This document shows positions 45,446 to 56,869 of a stretch of 64,000 bases of DNA, in pieces. The stretch covers positions 171,448,934 through 171,512,933 of the forward strand of contig JAVMKO010000001.1 of the NCBI GenBank assembly GCA_032164245.1. The letters run 5' to 3'. The position numbers and the translations under genes were made by a program. The notes beneath the pieces were generated by a model. The model had not been told where the DNA came from and ran no database searches. It saw nothing but the letters and a program-made list of their open reading frames with translations. Each line of letters opens with the position of its first letter. Positions within the stretch are counted from its first letter, which is position 1. This stretch comes from Sternotherus odoratus. Taxonomy: Eukaryota; Chordata; Testudines; Kinosternidae.

Positions 45446-45756
45446 ACACACGGTACATTAGCGTCATAGAGTTAACTGTCTCATCCCCTTAAATTACACT
45501 CAAGGAAAGCTATGCTGTTGGTTGTGAGAAATGTAGAGACTCAACTGATAATGTTGTAAGTTGTGTTCAATCTTGTTGCAATTGGTGAGTGTAACCACCC
45601 CTCTTCATTCAGGTTCAATGTAAGAAACAATAGAGGGCTTCAAAGCAAAACACAGGCACATGTCAACCCCCTCCTCCCCCAGGAATGGAGGGGTTAGCTG
45701 GGCACTGTAATTTAAGGGGATGAGACAGTTAACTCTATGAAGCTAATATACCGTGC
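45446..45756. repeat. Long inverted repeat with ~210-bp spacer
   Basis: Left arm 45446-45497 ('tcatagagttaactgtctca', 'tccccttaaattac') is mirrored at 45707-45756 ('taatttaaggggatgagaca', 'gttaactctatga'), with only a few mismatches over about 50 bp. The spacer is ordinary AT-rich sequence with a small inner mirror near 45667-45694. No target duplication was found, so this may be a MITE or an inverted duplication. Confidence 0.8.
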
Positions 45757-45786
45757 ACGCACATACACGTACTGTACCTCCTTAGC

Positions 45787-46118
45787 CAGAGGTGCAAGTA
45801 AGCCGGTGGGCCCTGGTACGGCGTACGGGCAAGAGCTGTCTTCCCCAAGTGGCAATTTAAAAGGCCTGGGGCTCCCAGCAGTGGCTGGAGCACCGGGCCC
45901 TTTAAATTGCCACCAGAGCCCCACTGTCGGAGCCCTGGAGTAACAGTGACGGGTTCCGTCAGTGATTTAAAGGGCCTGGGGCAGTAGCCATGGCTCCACC
46001 GCCGCTACCCTATGGTTCAAAGGCCACGCCTCTTCTGGTAGAGGCCACACCTCTCCTCACCTGCCCTCTCCTCAGGACTCTGGAGTACTCTAAGTCCTTT
46101 AAGTTACTTTCACCCCTG
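45787..46118. mobile_element. Non-autonomous hAT transposon
   Basis: Left end 'cagaggtgcaagtaagccgg'; right end reverse complement 'caggggtgaaagtaactt'. Perfect 8-bp duplication 'tccttagc' (45779-45786, 46119-46126). 332 bp, GC-rich, no transposase. Confidence 0.92.
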
Positions 46119-46585
46119 TCCTTAGCTGTAACTCAGATGAGACAGTTAATTATGAGGGTAACTTCTTTGCACTCTCAGGTGATCTATGAATACCAGCTAA
46201 TGTTCACCATTATCTATGAGGTACTCATCTTCTGGAGTGTGTTGTGTATTCTGACTAGGTAGCTTTCATATCTGTGGCTTTATTGGACTCTGTCTCTCCC
46301 TAGAACACACACAGCAGTATACAATACTGTGTGATTCTGTACAATTATATCTCAAATTGGGAAAATATTATATGATGTATTATTTTAGTAATTGTTTGAA
46401 CATGTAGCTAAAGGCCATAGTCCAGATTGCCTGAATCACAAGATGTTTCTTTCCCCAGATGGTTCTGATAGTATTCGGGTTACCATAGGAGCAAAAACTG
46501 AGGGATCAGTGATGCTCAGAGTCCCAAGATGTGTTTAGTCTTAAGCAGATGTTTTTGTGTTGCTTTGCTATACAATATGTAACCA

Positions 46586-46708
46586 TAGGGTGACCAGATG
46601 TCCCAATTTTATAGGGACAGTCCTGATTTTGGGGTCTTTTTCTTATATAGGCTCCTATTAACCCCCATCCCCATCCTGATTTTTTACACTTGCTGTCTGG
46701 TCACCCTG
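46586..46708 (+). mobile_element. hAT MITE (gggtgaccaga family), uninterrupted
   Basis: Left end 'tagggtgaccagatgtccc'; right end reverse complement 'cagggtgaccagacagc'. Perfect 8-bp duplication 'tgtaacca' (46578-46585, 46709-46716). At 123 bp it is the clean counterpart of the LTR-bearing copy at 37530-38340. Confidence 0.93.
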
Positions 46709-46866
46709 TGTAACCATGAAATAATCTACTTGCCAAAGTACCTGGGGAAAGGGCAGGCAAGTAGGTTTTGTGCCTAGGCTATTTTTCCTGACAATTTTTA
46801 ACAGCTGCTCTTCATATATTTGACAACTTACACAATTGGATATTGAGAAGGTTGCCCTAGATGTCA

Positions 46867-46900
46867 AGATTCTATTCTATTCTATTCTGTTCTATTCATG
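46867..46900. repeat. Short (ATTCT)n repeat
   Basis: About six TTCTA/ATTCT pentamers with one interruption. Confidence 0.85.
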
Positions 46901-47684
46901 TTCTTTTACCATCCTTATCACTTTCTAGTAGTGCATTAAGTAACTAATATATGCTATTCCTGCACTATCAGGTCTACATATCAAATTACTTAAAATAAGT
47001 CCTTTACAACAAATAGTCAGTCCCATGGGATAGTGATGGTACAATATCAGTATACAGTGAAACCCTAGTTTAAAGAAGGATCTGAGTATTACATCCCTAA
47101 GGGTTTAAATTGGCTGCTCCTACAAAGAGTGCACCAGCACAGAAGAGAAGCTGTCTTCAGTATATCTTGGCCTAACATACTTACTGACCCACCACAGAAA
47201 AGGCTAATAGCATCTAATAGATAATGAATTGTGTGGGAGAGACAAAACAGAAATAAACTGCAATAAAGCGAACTACTTGCATAGGAAACCTTCCTGAAGA
47301 GCTGCTGTTCATATCCCTAGACTCCTAATTTATCTGGTTTCTCCTATTTTATTCACTTTCATGCTTGTTACAGATGTCTGTCACTTATCTGCTTAGCTAT
47401 GTTATGATAGTTTGGAATGCAGAATCTGAAACAGAGAATTTAAAATGATGAACATGTCAGTGATCACAGCACCAGCTAATTAGTCAAAACAAGTAATTCT
47501 CTACTATAGCATTACATACAAATGACTCCTAAACATCTTATAAAAATTATAATGGGCATTAATCAAACCATGGACAAAACCCCCCAGCACTCTATCCGTT
47601 CTAATCATTCTGTAGTTCGGAAGCTGGTCACAATTTTTCCTAGATGTGCATACATATAACCTGAGCAGGTTACAAATGAACACC
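46901..47684. other. No recognisable feature
   Basis: AT-rich, nothing supported. Confidence 0.4.
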
Positions 47685-47957
47685 TGGGCTCATCTTCATT
47701 ACGGCAGGGAAGGATCGATCTTTTGGCGATCGATTTATTGCGTCTCGTCAAGACACGATAAATCGATTGCCAGCGGCTCCCCCTTCATCTCCGGAAGTCC
47801 AGCTCGCCAAAAGGCACAAGCTGGAGTCGACAGGGGACCACACCACCGTGAGGACGGCAGGTAAGTCGGCTATAGAGATGCCGATTTCAGCTACGTTATT
47901 AACGTAGCTGAAATTGCGTATCTACAGTTGATCTCCGCCCCAGTGGAGACCAGCCCC
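47685..47957. mobile_element. TIR element family B, fullest copy
   Basis: Left 'tgggctcatcttcattacgg' and right reverse complement 'ggggctggtctccactgggg' are imperfect inverted repeats. Two internal hairpins: 'ggcgatcgatttattgcgtc' mirrored by 'acacgataaatcgattgcc', and a nearly perfect one at 47884-47914 ('atttcagctacgtt' / 'aacgtagctgaaat'). Related pieces lie at 9651-9816 and 30781-30890. Target duplication not resolved. Confidence 0.75.
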
Positions 47958-48127
47958 TAGAGTCAAATCTCACTCAAGAATGCCCCTTTTGTCACTGTGA
48001 CTTTGGACTGTGATTAGAAGCAGGAATTTGTAATATCTCAGTGCAGTACCTCTCCCTTCAGATGTCAGCTGATCTCCGTTACTTTGTCATTTTCTCCATC
48101 CATGATCAGATTCTAGATGCACAAGGA

Positions 48128-48245
48128 TACATTATGGGCTGGATACAGGAATCAGTTGGCAAAATTCTATGGGTTTGTATTATGCAGGAAATAAGTCTAT
48201 CTAGATTGTCATAATGGTCCCTTCTGGCCTGAGAGCATTTACCCA
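48128..48245 (+). mobile_element. CR1 3'-end fragment
   Basis: 'gggctggatacaggaatcag' to 'cataatggtcccttctggcc' matches the 3' end typical of reptile and bird CR1. Severely 5'-truncated. Confidence 0.75.
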
Positions 48246-49814
48246 GTTCTCTACCATCCTCTTGGAACAATCACTGCTAGGGTCCACCTCTACCATCATT
48301 CTACCTAGCACCATGCCAGGTGGCCAGGACCACTAGCCTTGCTTCTGAAGCAACCAATATCCTCATTCCTGATGTCCTTGATCAATCAGTCTTTCTTTGT
48401 GGGGTGATATCATAACTCTGCCCGGAAGGCAAGTGTATTAATGAACTGAACAGCTGTCCACAACATGGAAGAGGGAGATTAATCCCCGGTCCTGTGATTT
48501 CTCTTGTCCCCTAAAACTATGTCAGACCCATAATACCCATATGGCTATACAAGTGAGGTACTTCATTGTCTGTCTCATGCAGACTTGAGCATTAGTACCT
48601 GTTTTAACAAGAGAGGTAATATTTACAAGAACATGGGGTATCTCTGACTCTTTTCAGTAAGTGACACAGGATTTCCATCTTCTACCTAGACAGTTAGCAA
48701 AAGACATATGAAAGTTTAACATCTGATCTGAAGTCTGGTGCACCTGACACAGTCCTCAGGCCAGCACCCCTTAACACTAACCTGTGAGTGTCTGCTTCCC
48801 CATCCTGTCCTGACAATGGAGGCCTTGGGAAATGCTACCAACTGACCCAAAATGATAATTCAGTAAGAGCTGGGAATAGTGAAGAAGTAGAATTTATTTT
48901 TCATGTTCCCTGCTATGTTTGCACTGGCTTAATGAGTAGCTTTTCACTGGGGTCCGAAGAGTCCTTGGGTCACAAGGGAAGCAGAATTTTAGAAGGCTCA
49001 GCCTATCAGAAAACTGCCACATAGTCTGTCAACATCTGGGCTGATTAGCTGTCTTTGTTCAGGACAGGCTGCAGACTGAAACAGGAGTAAGAAGGACAAA
49101 AACAAGGTGCACTGGAAGAGTGGTGTGGGGTAGCTTATCCAGTTCCTGCCCAGGCTATGCCTAGCTCTAGCTATGCTGTCCGTCTCTCACTTTCGTAAAT
49201 ACCAATTTCTGACAGTATTTAAAATTAAAAAGGAAGTGTTTATGTTAACCCCTGGTCAGTCAGTGTCCCTCAGATATTATCCTTGAAGTAAGGCCAAGAA
49301 TCATCACATCCCAAGGTTTGTTGTAAGTGGTATCAAATGATAATGATATCCATACATGTTTTATCTTCATTACATTTGATTCAATGGCTTTTCTCTGTAT
49401 GGAGATGAACTGCATTCATCTGGTCACCAGGCCTCTCTATTTTGAGCAGGAAATCCTTTATAACCCACTTGAATATCAAAATGGTAGGTCATACTTGCAG
49501 TTTGATTTTCAGAGATTAGTCTCACATGGATATACATCCGATCAAGGGACTGCAGCTGCTACTGTGAAGTGATAATTGATGTTTTGAGCCTTTTGGGGGG
49601 GAGGGGGGTTGGAGAGAGCTTTCCTATGCTTCACAACTATAGAAAAGCCTACTTAGAAGCAATTTATTGAGAAGGGGAAAGGGACCTCTTATCAGCATAA
49701 GATTTTCTGATTCATGTTCCCTTTCACAACTGCTTTGCATTGCAAACATAAGGATCAATTGACTTTCTTGATTCAAAAGAAAATCTAAGAGGCCATGAAG
49801 ATTCAGGTTTTCAG
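48246..49814. other. No recognisable feature
   Basis: Mixed sequence, short ORFs only, nothing supported. Confidence 0.4.
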
Positions 49815-50240
49815 ATTAGAGCTAAGTGAAAATTTTTGGCTGAAGGTTTTTTATGGCAGAAAATGCAAAGTAGACAACACTAAAACATTTTGTGAATTCA
49901 TGTCAATGTTCCTGAACTGACTCAGTCAAATCCCCCATTTTTCCCTCTCAAAAAATCCAACAAATGAAAACATTTTATTTTGACATTAACAAAACATTTT
50001 GATTTTTTTCTATTCAAGATGAATTTTTATTCAAAATTTCCTTTAATTTTAGTAATAAAACAACCAAAGACAGTTAAAGTGGTCAAAACCAAAATGGAAC
50101 ATTTCAGTTTTGTCTAACCAAAACCTTTTGTTTTCACTTGAAATAACTTCTTTCAACTTTTTGAGTCACTGAAAATTTTGAATAATTTAAATTTTGGTTT
50201 GACGGGAAATATTATTTTGGTGGTTTGGTTTTTTTAAATA
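49815..50240. repeat. AT-rich dispersed repeat, copy 4
   Basis: 'gagctaagtgaaaatttttg' at the start, then repeated 'caaaacattttg', 'aaaccttttgttttcacttg' and 'gaaaattttgaataatttaa'. Shares texture and a 'gagct' edge with the copies at 12.2, 15.9 and 26.8 kb. Confidence 0.55.
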
Positions 50241-50574
50241 TCTGCTATTCATACTTCTCAATTTCAGATATTCCCAGATATGACCAAAGAATATTGTCCA
50301 AAGAAGCTAAGGATCATTGGAATCCCTTCCATCTCAGTAACCCCATCAAGAGACAATGTCTGTAATATCTTAATACGGGATCACTAATTAATTATGCTGT
50401 TGAGCTGCTAAGTGTCAAACTAATGTTCCTTCTAGAATGTTACCGTTGGATTTATGATACAGTACTGTAAATAACGGGGGGGGGGGTGTTAATACTCTCA
50501 CCTGCAAAGTAGAGTTTCAACTGAAAAAAGCATATTTTAAATTGGCGAAAGTAATGCCAGTGATTATAGCACTA

Positions 50575-50805
50575 GTGCAGGCCTTGTGGGGACCTGCTCT
50601 GCCATAGTCTTCCATTGTGATCTTGAGCAAGTCACTTAGCGGCTGTGTTTCTCAGTTCCCCATCTGTGAAATGGGGATAATAATACTTTCCTATCTCACA
50701 GGGGCACTGTGAGGATAAAGATACATTAAAGATGACAAAGTTCTTTCAGATCTAGTGATGACAAGTGCTATATATAAGCTAGGTACTATTATATTTATTA
50801 GCACA
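50575..50805 (+). repeat. MIR-like CORE-SINE, well preserved
   Basis: 'cttgagcaagtcacttagcg', 'cagttccccatctgtgaaat', 'ggggataataatactttcct' and 'gtgctatatataagctaggt' follow MIR order through to the 3' end. The best-preserved CORE-SINE in the window. Confidence 0.85.
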
Positions 50806-50839
50806 TTACCTCTTCAAAGCATGTTATAAATATTAAGTG

Positions 50840-51010
50840 ATTAATCCTGACATTACTCCTGTAAGATAGGTAGGTAAGTATTGTAAGTCCTCGTTTTATG
50901 AAAGGGGAAATTTGATTCCACAGAGTGGAAGGAAGTTGTCACATGAAAAGTCAGTGGCAGAACCAGAATTTAGAATACAGGAGTTCCGGGTTCCCAAGTG
51001 TTCATCCTAA
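50840..51010 (-). repeat. MIR-like fragment, opposite strand
   Basis: 'gggaaatttgattccacaga', 'gtcagtggcagaaccagaat' and 'acaggagttccgggttccca' read as the reverse complement of the MIR 5' half. It lies tail-to-tail with the copy at 50575-50805. Confidence 0.65.
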
Positions 51011-52009
51011 TAATCTCTGTTTTACTGTTCTAAATAAGCCATTTTCTGCCTTCTAAAATATTCATTTTCTTGCTACAGCATGACAAAAGATCACCATCTG
51101 AAACCTGGGAAAATGCCAGTGTTGTCTCTCAAAATCTAAGAGTTTAACTGAGAAAACTTTGTTTTAAAAAGCCTTTTCTCTGGTTAGATACCATGGTGAT
51201 AGATGATCTTTAAATACCACAGGTGGACAGACAGAAAGGTAGGTAAAACTTGTGTGACAAGCTTAACCTAAAAAGATTTTAATAGTCTTGAGCCAGATCA
51301 CACTTTCCCATAGGGAAAAAAAAGTACAGGACAATTTCCACGAGTCTCACTATCCATAGACTGCTTTTAAGCATCCCCTTGAGGGGGTGTGGTTTGGGGT
51401 TCCTGTAGGAGGAGATCTTCTTCCATTAACTGGGTCCCTTTGCTCAGTTGCAGTATAGACAAAACTATCTGAAGTCGCATTCATTCCCTCTAGAATGTCC
51501 ACCCAGGCACCCAGTGGGAAAGCAAGGGATATTGTCATGGAGCACAGCCAGTCCTCTGTTCCAACCCCGTCTGTCTCCAGCCCCAAACCCAAAACTGTGT
51601 GGTCACTGATCCCATCGAACCTTGGAGGAAGGGTCCCTCCTTTCACACGAGCAAGGGATTCCCTCTGCAGTCATTTGCAGAGGACATTTTAAGGCCTCCT
51701 TCTATCACTTTTATGTTTATACTGGAAACCTTGACAGGACTTCACAGCAGTGGTGCTACCAGGGCTTCTCAAACAATGCAGTACCCCTGCAGTATTATTT
51801 TATAAAATTAGAATGGCAGATACTCCATCATACAACAACAACTGACAACATCAATATGACAGTATCAAATATGACAATATCCATATGACAAATTTCAACA
51901 ACCTACCCACGCATATTCGGACTATTCACGTATTCGCAGAATAGTGAGTTTGGATCCTGTGCCACTCCTGGAAGTTAGCGGTAGATCCCTGGGGGGACTA
52001 GTAGATCCA
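51011..52009. other. Mostly featureless
   Basis: A hAT-like left end 'agggcttctcaaacaatgca' near 51760 has no matched right end or duplication. Otherwise nothing supported. Confidence 0.35.
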
Positions 52010-52010
52010 A

Positions 52011-52716
52011 TCAGAGAGAAACCCCCATGTGGCTCTGGGGCGGGCAGGTGGCCTGAACTAGGTCTGTAGTCCGATGTCCCTTGACCCTTTTTGCTTCGTG
52101 CCAGGGAGTCCCACGTTTGACTCCTTTCTGGGCACTGGTGAAGGGTAGCAGGCCAGAGCCAGGCTGAGCCCAGTGCCAGGGGTGCACTACTAACCAAGGC
52201 CGAGGCGCTGGGCCTAGAGTCCTGCCGAGACTGCAGTCCTGCACCCGGCAGAGCGCAGTTTCCCTGAGGAGGGCCCTCAATCGAGTATCACGCTCCTTCT
52301 GCGTTCTCGGACACTTGTCTTTCGTGTGTGATTCCCCCAAGCACTTCAGGCAGCTGCTCTGGGGGGTCACTCACAGGCTTAGGCCTGTTGCAGGCATAAC
52401 AGGGCTTAAAACCCAGATACCGGGGCATGACAGAGGCTGGGGTAGGGAGAAGGGCACCGGGGCAGCTCAGATCTGTGGGCTGCCATCCTCTAGCCGCCCG
52501 GTGCGCCTGCGAACAAGGGGAGCGCGGACCAGCAGGTGCCCGAGCTCTGGGGAAGCGCTTATCTTGGCTAACGCATCGGACTGCCACGCGAGGCTCTGTT
52601 GTTCTCCGGGGGAGGTGAGGGGGGTGAACATGCTCTCCATGCCCCCCCTCCCCAGGGCTGAGTGTGGAGGCTGAGCTGAGGCAGCCGACCATTTCCTCAC
52701 CAAGCCCCGCTGCCAC
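52011..52716 (-). pseudogene. Broken gag-like zinc-knuckle frame
   Basis: Two overlapping minus-strand frames carry gag-like blocks. 52288-52716 holds CYAC (52387-52401). 52011-52370 holds CLKCLGESHTKDKC (52311-52352), a textbook C-x2-C-x4-H-x4-C zinc knuckle, followed by a basic stretch. In DIRS-like/LAP2-like gag proteins I know, a CxxC pair precedes a CLxCLGExH knuckle in one frame; here the two are in different frames, so a frameshift separates them. No RT or integrase sequence is adjacent. A degenerate retroelement gag is likely; a domesticated gene is unlikely given the break. Confidence 0.45.
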
Positions 52717-52904
52717 TGGACTCGTCGGCGCTACGCAGAGCTCTGTCCAGCCATTGGCGCCTCGGCAATGAATGACAATGCTGCAGCATTTGCATGGAGA
52801 CAGAGCAGCAGCAGCAGCTTCACCTGTGCTGGGAATCTGAGGGCCGCCACCTGTCAGCTCCCCGCGAGCTGCCCAGCGGCCGTGTCAACCTGAAACGCTC
52901 TGTA

Positions 52905-52997
52905 AAAAAAAAAAATAGGTGGGTACCAATTTTTGGTGCCCCCCAAACCTTGGCACCCTAAGCGACCGCCTAGTTCGCCTAGTTCGCACTGGCCCTG
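52905..52997. mobile_element. hAT right-end fragment
   Basis: 'accctaagcgaccgcctagt' followed by 'tcgcactggccctg' resembles the right terminus of a GC-rich turtle hAT family; the reverse complement begins 'cagggccagtgcgaac'. The candidate flanking octamer 'tgagcaac' (52998-53005) has no partner upstream, so the left end is missing or unrecognised. Confidence 0.5.
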
Positions 52998-53089
52998 TGA
53001 GCAACTGTAGTACACAAGTGAAACACACACTAGGGCTTAATAAATATCACTGTTTATTACTGTTTATAGTACCGTTTAAAACTTCACAA

Positions 53090-53205
53090 TCCAGTGAGGC
53101 ATGTAAGCACATGGTTAATTTAAATATGTGCCTAGTTCAATAGATTTCAGTGGGGCCACGCATATGCTTGTGCTTAAGTGCTTTGCTGAATCAGGGACTA
53201 ATTTT
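53090..53205. repeat. Old 'AAGCACATGCTTAA' dispersed repeat, copy 4
   Basis: 'gtaagcacatggttaattta' and 'gtgcttaagtgctttgctga' parallel the copies at 22.6, 32.3 and 34.8 kb. Confidence 0.55.
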
Positions 53206-54476
53206 GAACATGCTTTAGGAAAAAATATTGCAGTATCTTAAAAGCAAGCAACTACAAAAAAATGGCGAGCAGTGGATACAAAATCCTTTCCATTGGATTC
53301 CTGTAGAATGCACAATATTTAACTGATGGTTCTCTTATTTCTCTCTTCCCCTCCCTCCCCCTGCCAGAATGAAAAATTCACACACACACGTACAAAGGAT
53401 CTAACGCTGTCTTGATCTGACCCTGCTACCACATGCTATTCAAAGCAAGATGGGATACAGCTTAGGTATGAGAAAAGCTACAGTCATCCGAAAACAGCCT
53501 CGGTGGGTTTTCTGTTAAGAAGGAGACAAGCTTCCTTTCAGAGGAGCAAATAACTGTATTTAGCTGTGTACACGCACAGTCTTCTCCAGCAGAACCTCTT
53601 GCTCTGCCTCACTGCAGACTGCTCAAGTGAAGGGCACCTACATGCCAATGAAGGAGCTGCGTGCCGTTTCACAGGCTGGAGCAGCCACCGTGTCATGTCT
53701 CCACACGATTTTTGGGTAGGTATTGCTGCCACAAGGAGGGGCTGGGCTTCCTTTGCCACCCTCTCTTTTAGCCTCAGGTTATTGCTGAGAGCAGTCTGTG
53801 TACCATAATGTGTCATTTTTATGCATGAGTAAGTAAGTAACATGTCACTACTCGGTCGTGTGAGACCACGGTGTAGCTGCAACAAGTTGCTTCTATAAAT
53901 AGATTTTCTTCCTTTCTCTCTGGTATATTCATAACCTAATTGAAACCTTGCCTTTCCCATGAGTGCCTTTGTCCTTCTCAAGATTTCACGGGGCAGCCAA
54001 TTTTTGACACTGGCATGCAAGACCTTGTATCCTGCCAACTCAGAAGGAAAGAAAGAATGATGGTGTTTGCTCAGGGCTAGTCCATGAATTTTGCTTTAGC
54101 ATAAGGCTTCAAACTAAATATTCAGAGCTCAGTTCTCCTTCTGACATCTGGTGCATATTCCCATAGTAAAGTCTCATAGCTGGGCTTTTGCCTTAAGAAA
54201 ATCCCCATACATATAAGATGCATATTGGGCTTTTAAGGCAGTGCCCTTTGTTTTTAATAGCTATTGATCCCCTGAACACTGGGGAATATGGGATTCAATT
54301 AGCTGTTCATAGCACTGTAGCTCAGGGCTTGTCAGCATTTCCAATATATAAACCTCTGTTTTCAGGGTTTATAATAATATGGCCATAAAAATTCAGCCTG
54401 CGTTAAACTTGGCATTCAAGGCCTTTTGACAGATGATAGGTTCATAGTGCTTACTAGTTGCCTTTATTCTTTTATA
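53206..54476. other. No supported feature
   Basis: Contains the longest ORF outside recognised repeats (minus 53538-54038, 166 codons, basic), which has no motif I recognise. Confidence 0.4.
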
Positions 54477-54896
54477 CCAAGGTTCCCAAACTTTTAGCAG
54501 GCACAACCCCATTTTAATGACATATTTCCTGCCAGACAACATGGAGGATGCCATTTTGAAGCACAAAGTCTCGTCCACTGCACAGCGTAACCTCTCACAC
54601 ACCATACGTATGAGGTCATGCTGCACAGAGTCTGCCATTTTTGCTGTACAAAATAGTATCCTCTGTATAGCATGACCTCGTATGTGTGATGCGTGTGAAG
54701 TCATGCTGTCAGGAGGATGTCATTTTGTACAGCAAAATGGCATGCTCCATGCATTGTGACCTCCCATACACCATACATGGGAGGTCACACTGCCCTGAGC
54801 AAAATGGCGTCCTCCACACAGTAGGGATCATTGAGACCCCATCTCCTGATGGTGTAGCCCCATTTTGGGCCAGGACTCACAGCTCGGGAACCACTG
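54477..54896. mobile_element. hAT-like element with internal mirrored repeats
   Basis: Left end 'ccaaggttcccaaacttttt'-like and right end reverse complement 'cagtggttcccgagctgtg' are of the CAGTGGTTC hAT type. The flanking octamers (cttttata / ctttctgc) agree only partly, so the duplication is decayed. Inside, units built of 'aaaatgg...tcctc', 'gtgacctcccatacaccata' and 'tgggaggtcac' recur three to four times in alternating orientation (about 54520-54840). Confidence 0.7.
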
Positions 54897-56486
54897 CTTT
54901 CTGCCATTTTAAAATCACAGCAAACTGCACATGTATAGCAAAAGGTTCTGAGGGACTGGTAGCACACAGATCTAGAGCATGGCCATAGCAGCCACACTGA
55001 AGGTGATGGATTTTCTGGATGAAGTAAAAATTATTTTTATGTCTCTTGGCAAGATACATCGCAGCGCCTCCTGCAGCAGCCTTTATGGGCTGTTGTATCA
55101 AGAGTACCCACACGTTTAGTTTGCTCATTATGGGTTAGTTCCCCCGCCAGTAGAGCTCACAATAGATCCACTGAAATCAGTGGAGATTGGAGTTACACTG
55201 ATTTACAGCTCTGGAGTCTCTGGCCCAATATGTTTTTAACCAACCTAGTTAATACTGTATATTTTTTCAAACTCTCTGCCTCTCAGCCCCACCCCCCTTC
55301 ATACACACACATACTTCTGATTGTCTGAATTCTTCAATAGGGGGTTGGAGAGGAAGGTTTTGCCCCCTTCCCGAAAAATAGATAGAAGAGATCCAGCCTC
55401 CATACCTCATGGACTCTGCTATAATCAGCTGGAGGCATAAGGCTACCTGCAATGGGGTTTTATGCTTCTCACTGGCTCTGAGGCCTTCAGGTGTCTTGCA
55501 GCATCACTATATTATGAGCTGGTTGAGTTAAAAACACACCCTTCATTGAAGGTAGTTATAAGAGACAGCTAAGGCCACACCTAAAACGAGGCCTAATAGA
55601 GGCTGCCCAGAAACTAGCACCATGTGTGTGGAGGGTTTTACTGGGGTGAGGCAGGAGAGGGGGGGAATAAGGCAGATCACACAAGAACTGAGAACATACA
55701 GAATAGAAATAGAATAGAGCCAGAAACAAAAAGCAAGAAAGCCAAGCAGTAGCCTGGGAGCACACTGTGATCCTGGAAAAAGCCACAGAGTGCACCTCAG
55801 GGTGTCTTGGCTAAAGAGGCTCGGGGCTGTAAGCTAGAAACTGCTCCCTTTGTTCCTGGTTCTTCCTATGTTCAGAGAAGCAGGACAGCGTACTTTCTTT
55901 GTAAGTAAACACAAATGGATCAAAAAGCACACCAGACTCCACTATCAATTTGTACTCCCAGCTGGAACATATCAACTTTGACTAGTGGCCCAGGACTAAA
56001 AGAGTCAACAATTGTATTGGAGTCGTTGCCAAGGTTTCCTCTAGTAGTTCTTTCTTTAGGGGGATCCCAAAGCATAGAGGGACTCTAGAAGAAAACTTAT
56101 ACACTCTCAGGCAGCAGTAACTTTCCTGTGCATTCTGAATGCGATATTGGGGGTTAACCAATACTGCCCACCCCCTTGACTTAGGAAGTCCCAAGCCACA
56201 GAAAGAGCCCTCCACAGATCCAGAAATGGGGACACATCACATAGCATGGGACCTAGCCAAACTTACAGGTGACCTTCCATGCACAGATCTAAGGGTTATG
56301 ATCTGGCACTGGGTGACTGACATTTGGCCTGTTATGGAAGGTTTCTAAAGGGATCACAAGGTCTGAAGACAAAAACATCTTCCTGTATCACACCTCTGTT
56401 TATCCCTAAAAGGAAGGAGCAGGAAAGAGCTCGTTGGGCCACAGATAATACCCTTCCTCTCCTTTGTCGCATCACAATGGTGACAC
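54897..56486. other. No recognisable feature
   Basis: Mixed sequence. 55125-55210 ('ccactgaaatcagtggagat') resembles a very old amniote repeat texture. No gene supported. Confidence 0.4.
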
Positions 56487-56488
56487 TA

Positions 56489-56784
56489 AGGCAATGTCTA
56501 CACTAGCAAATTTATAGTGGCACAACTGTACCGATGCGTCTGTGCCACTATAAGATCACTTGTGTAGCTGCTGTATGCCAACGGAGGAGAACTCTCCCAT
56601 TGCAATAAAATCACCGCAACGAGCCGCAGTAGTTATGTAGGCTGGAGAAGCGTTCCCACTGACACAGTGCTGTGCACACCGCCACTTATGCTGGCAAAAC
56701 TTATGTTGCTGGGGGAAGGGGTGTTTTTCACAGCCCTCAGCAACATATGTTTTGCTGATATAAGTGGTAGTGTACACATGGCCT
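56489..56784. mobile_element. TA-flanked palindromic MITE
   Basis: Left 'aggcaatgtctacactagca'; right reverse complement 'aggccatgtgtacactacca'; TA at 56487-56488 and 56785-56786. An inner palindrome pairs 56682-56711 with 56738-56767 ('ccacttatgctggcaaaact' against 'gttttgctgatataagtgg'). 296 bp, no coding capacity. Confidence 0.8.
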
Positions 56785-56869
56785 TAGTATCATTGTGTTT
56801 TAACTCACTTTTGCCCTCTGCAGTCTCATTAAAAGGTAGCATAAACTAGCAGCTGAAGCACTGACATTG

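Noticed and set aside
51760..52997. One large hAT spanning from 'agggcttctcaaac' to 'cactggccctg'
   Set aside because: The two ends belong to different hAT types and the flanking octamers (gtgctacc, tgagcaac) do not match.
53538..54038. 166-codon basic minus ORF outside recognised repeats
   Set aside because: No domain, signal or splice context is visible; arginine-rich composition is not decisive. Kept as unsupported pending a protein search.
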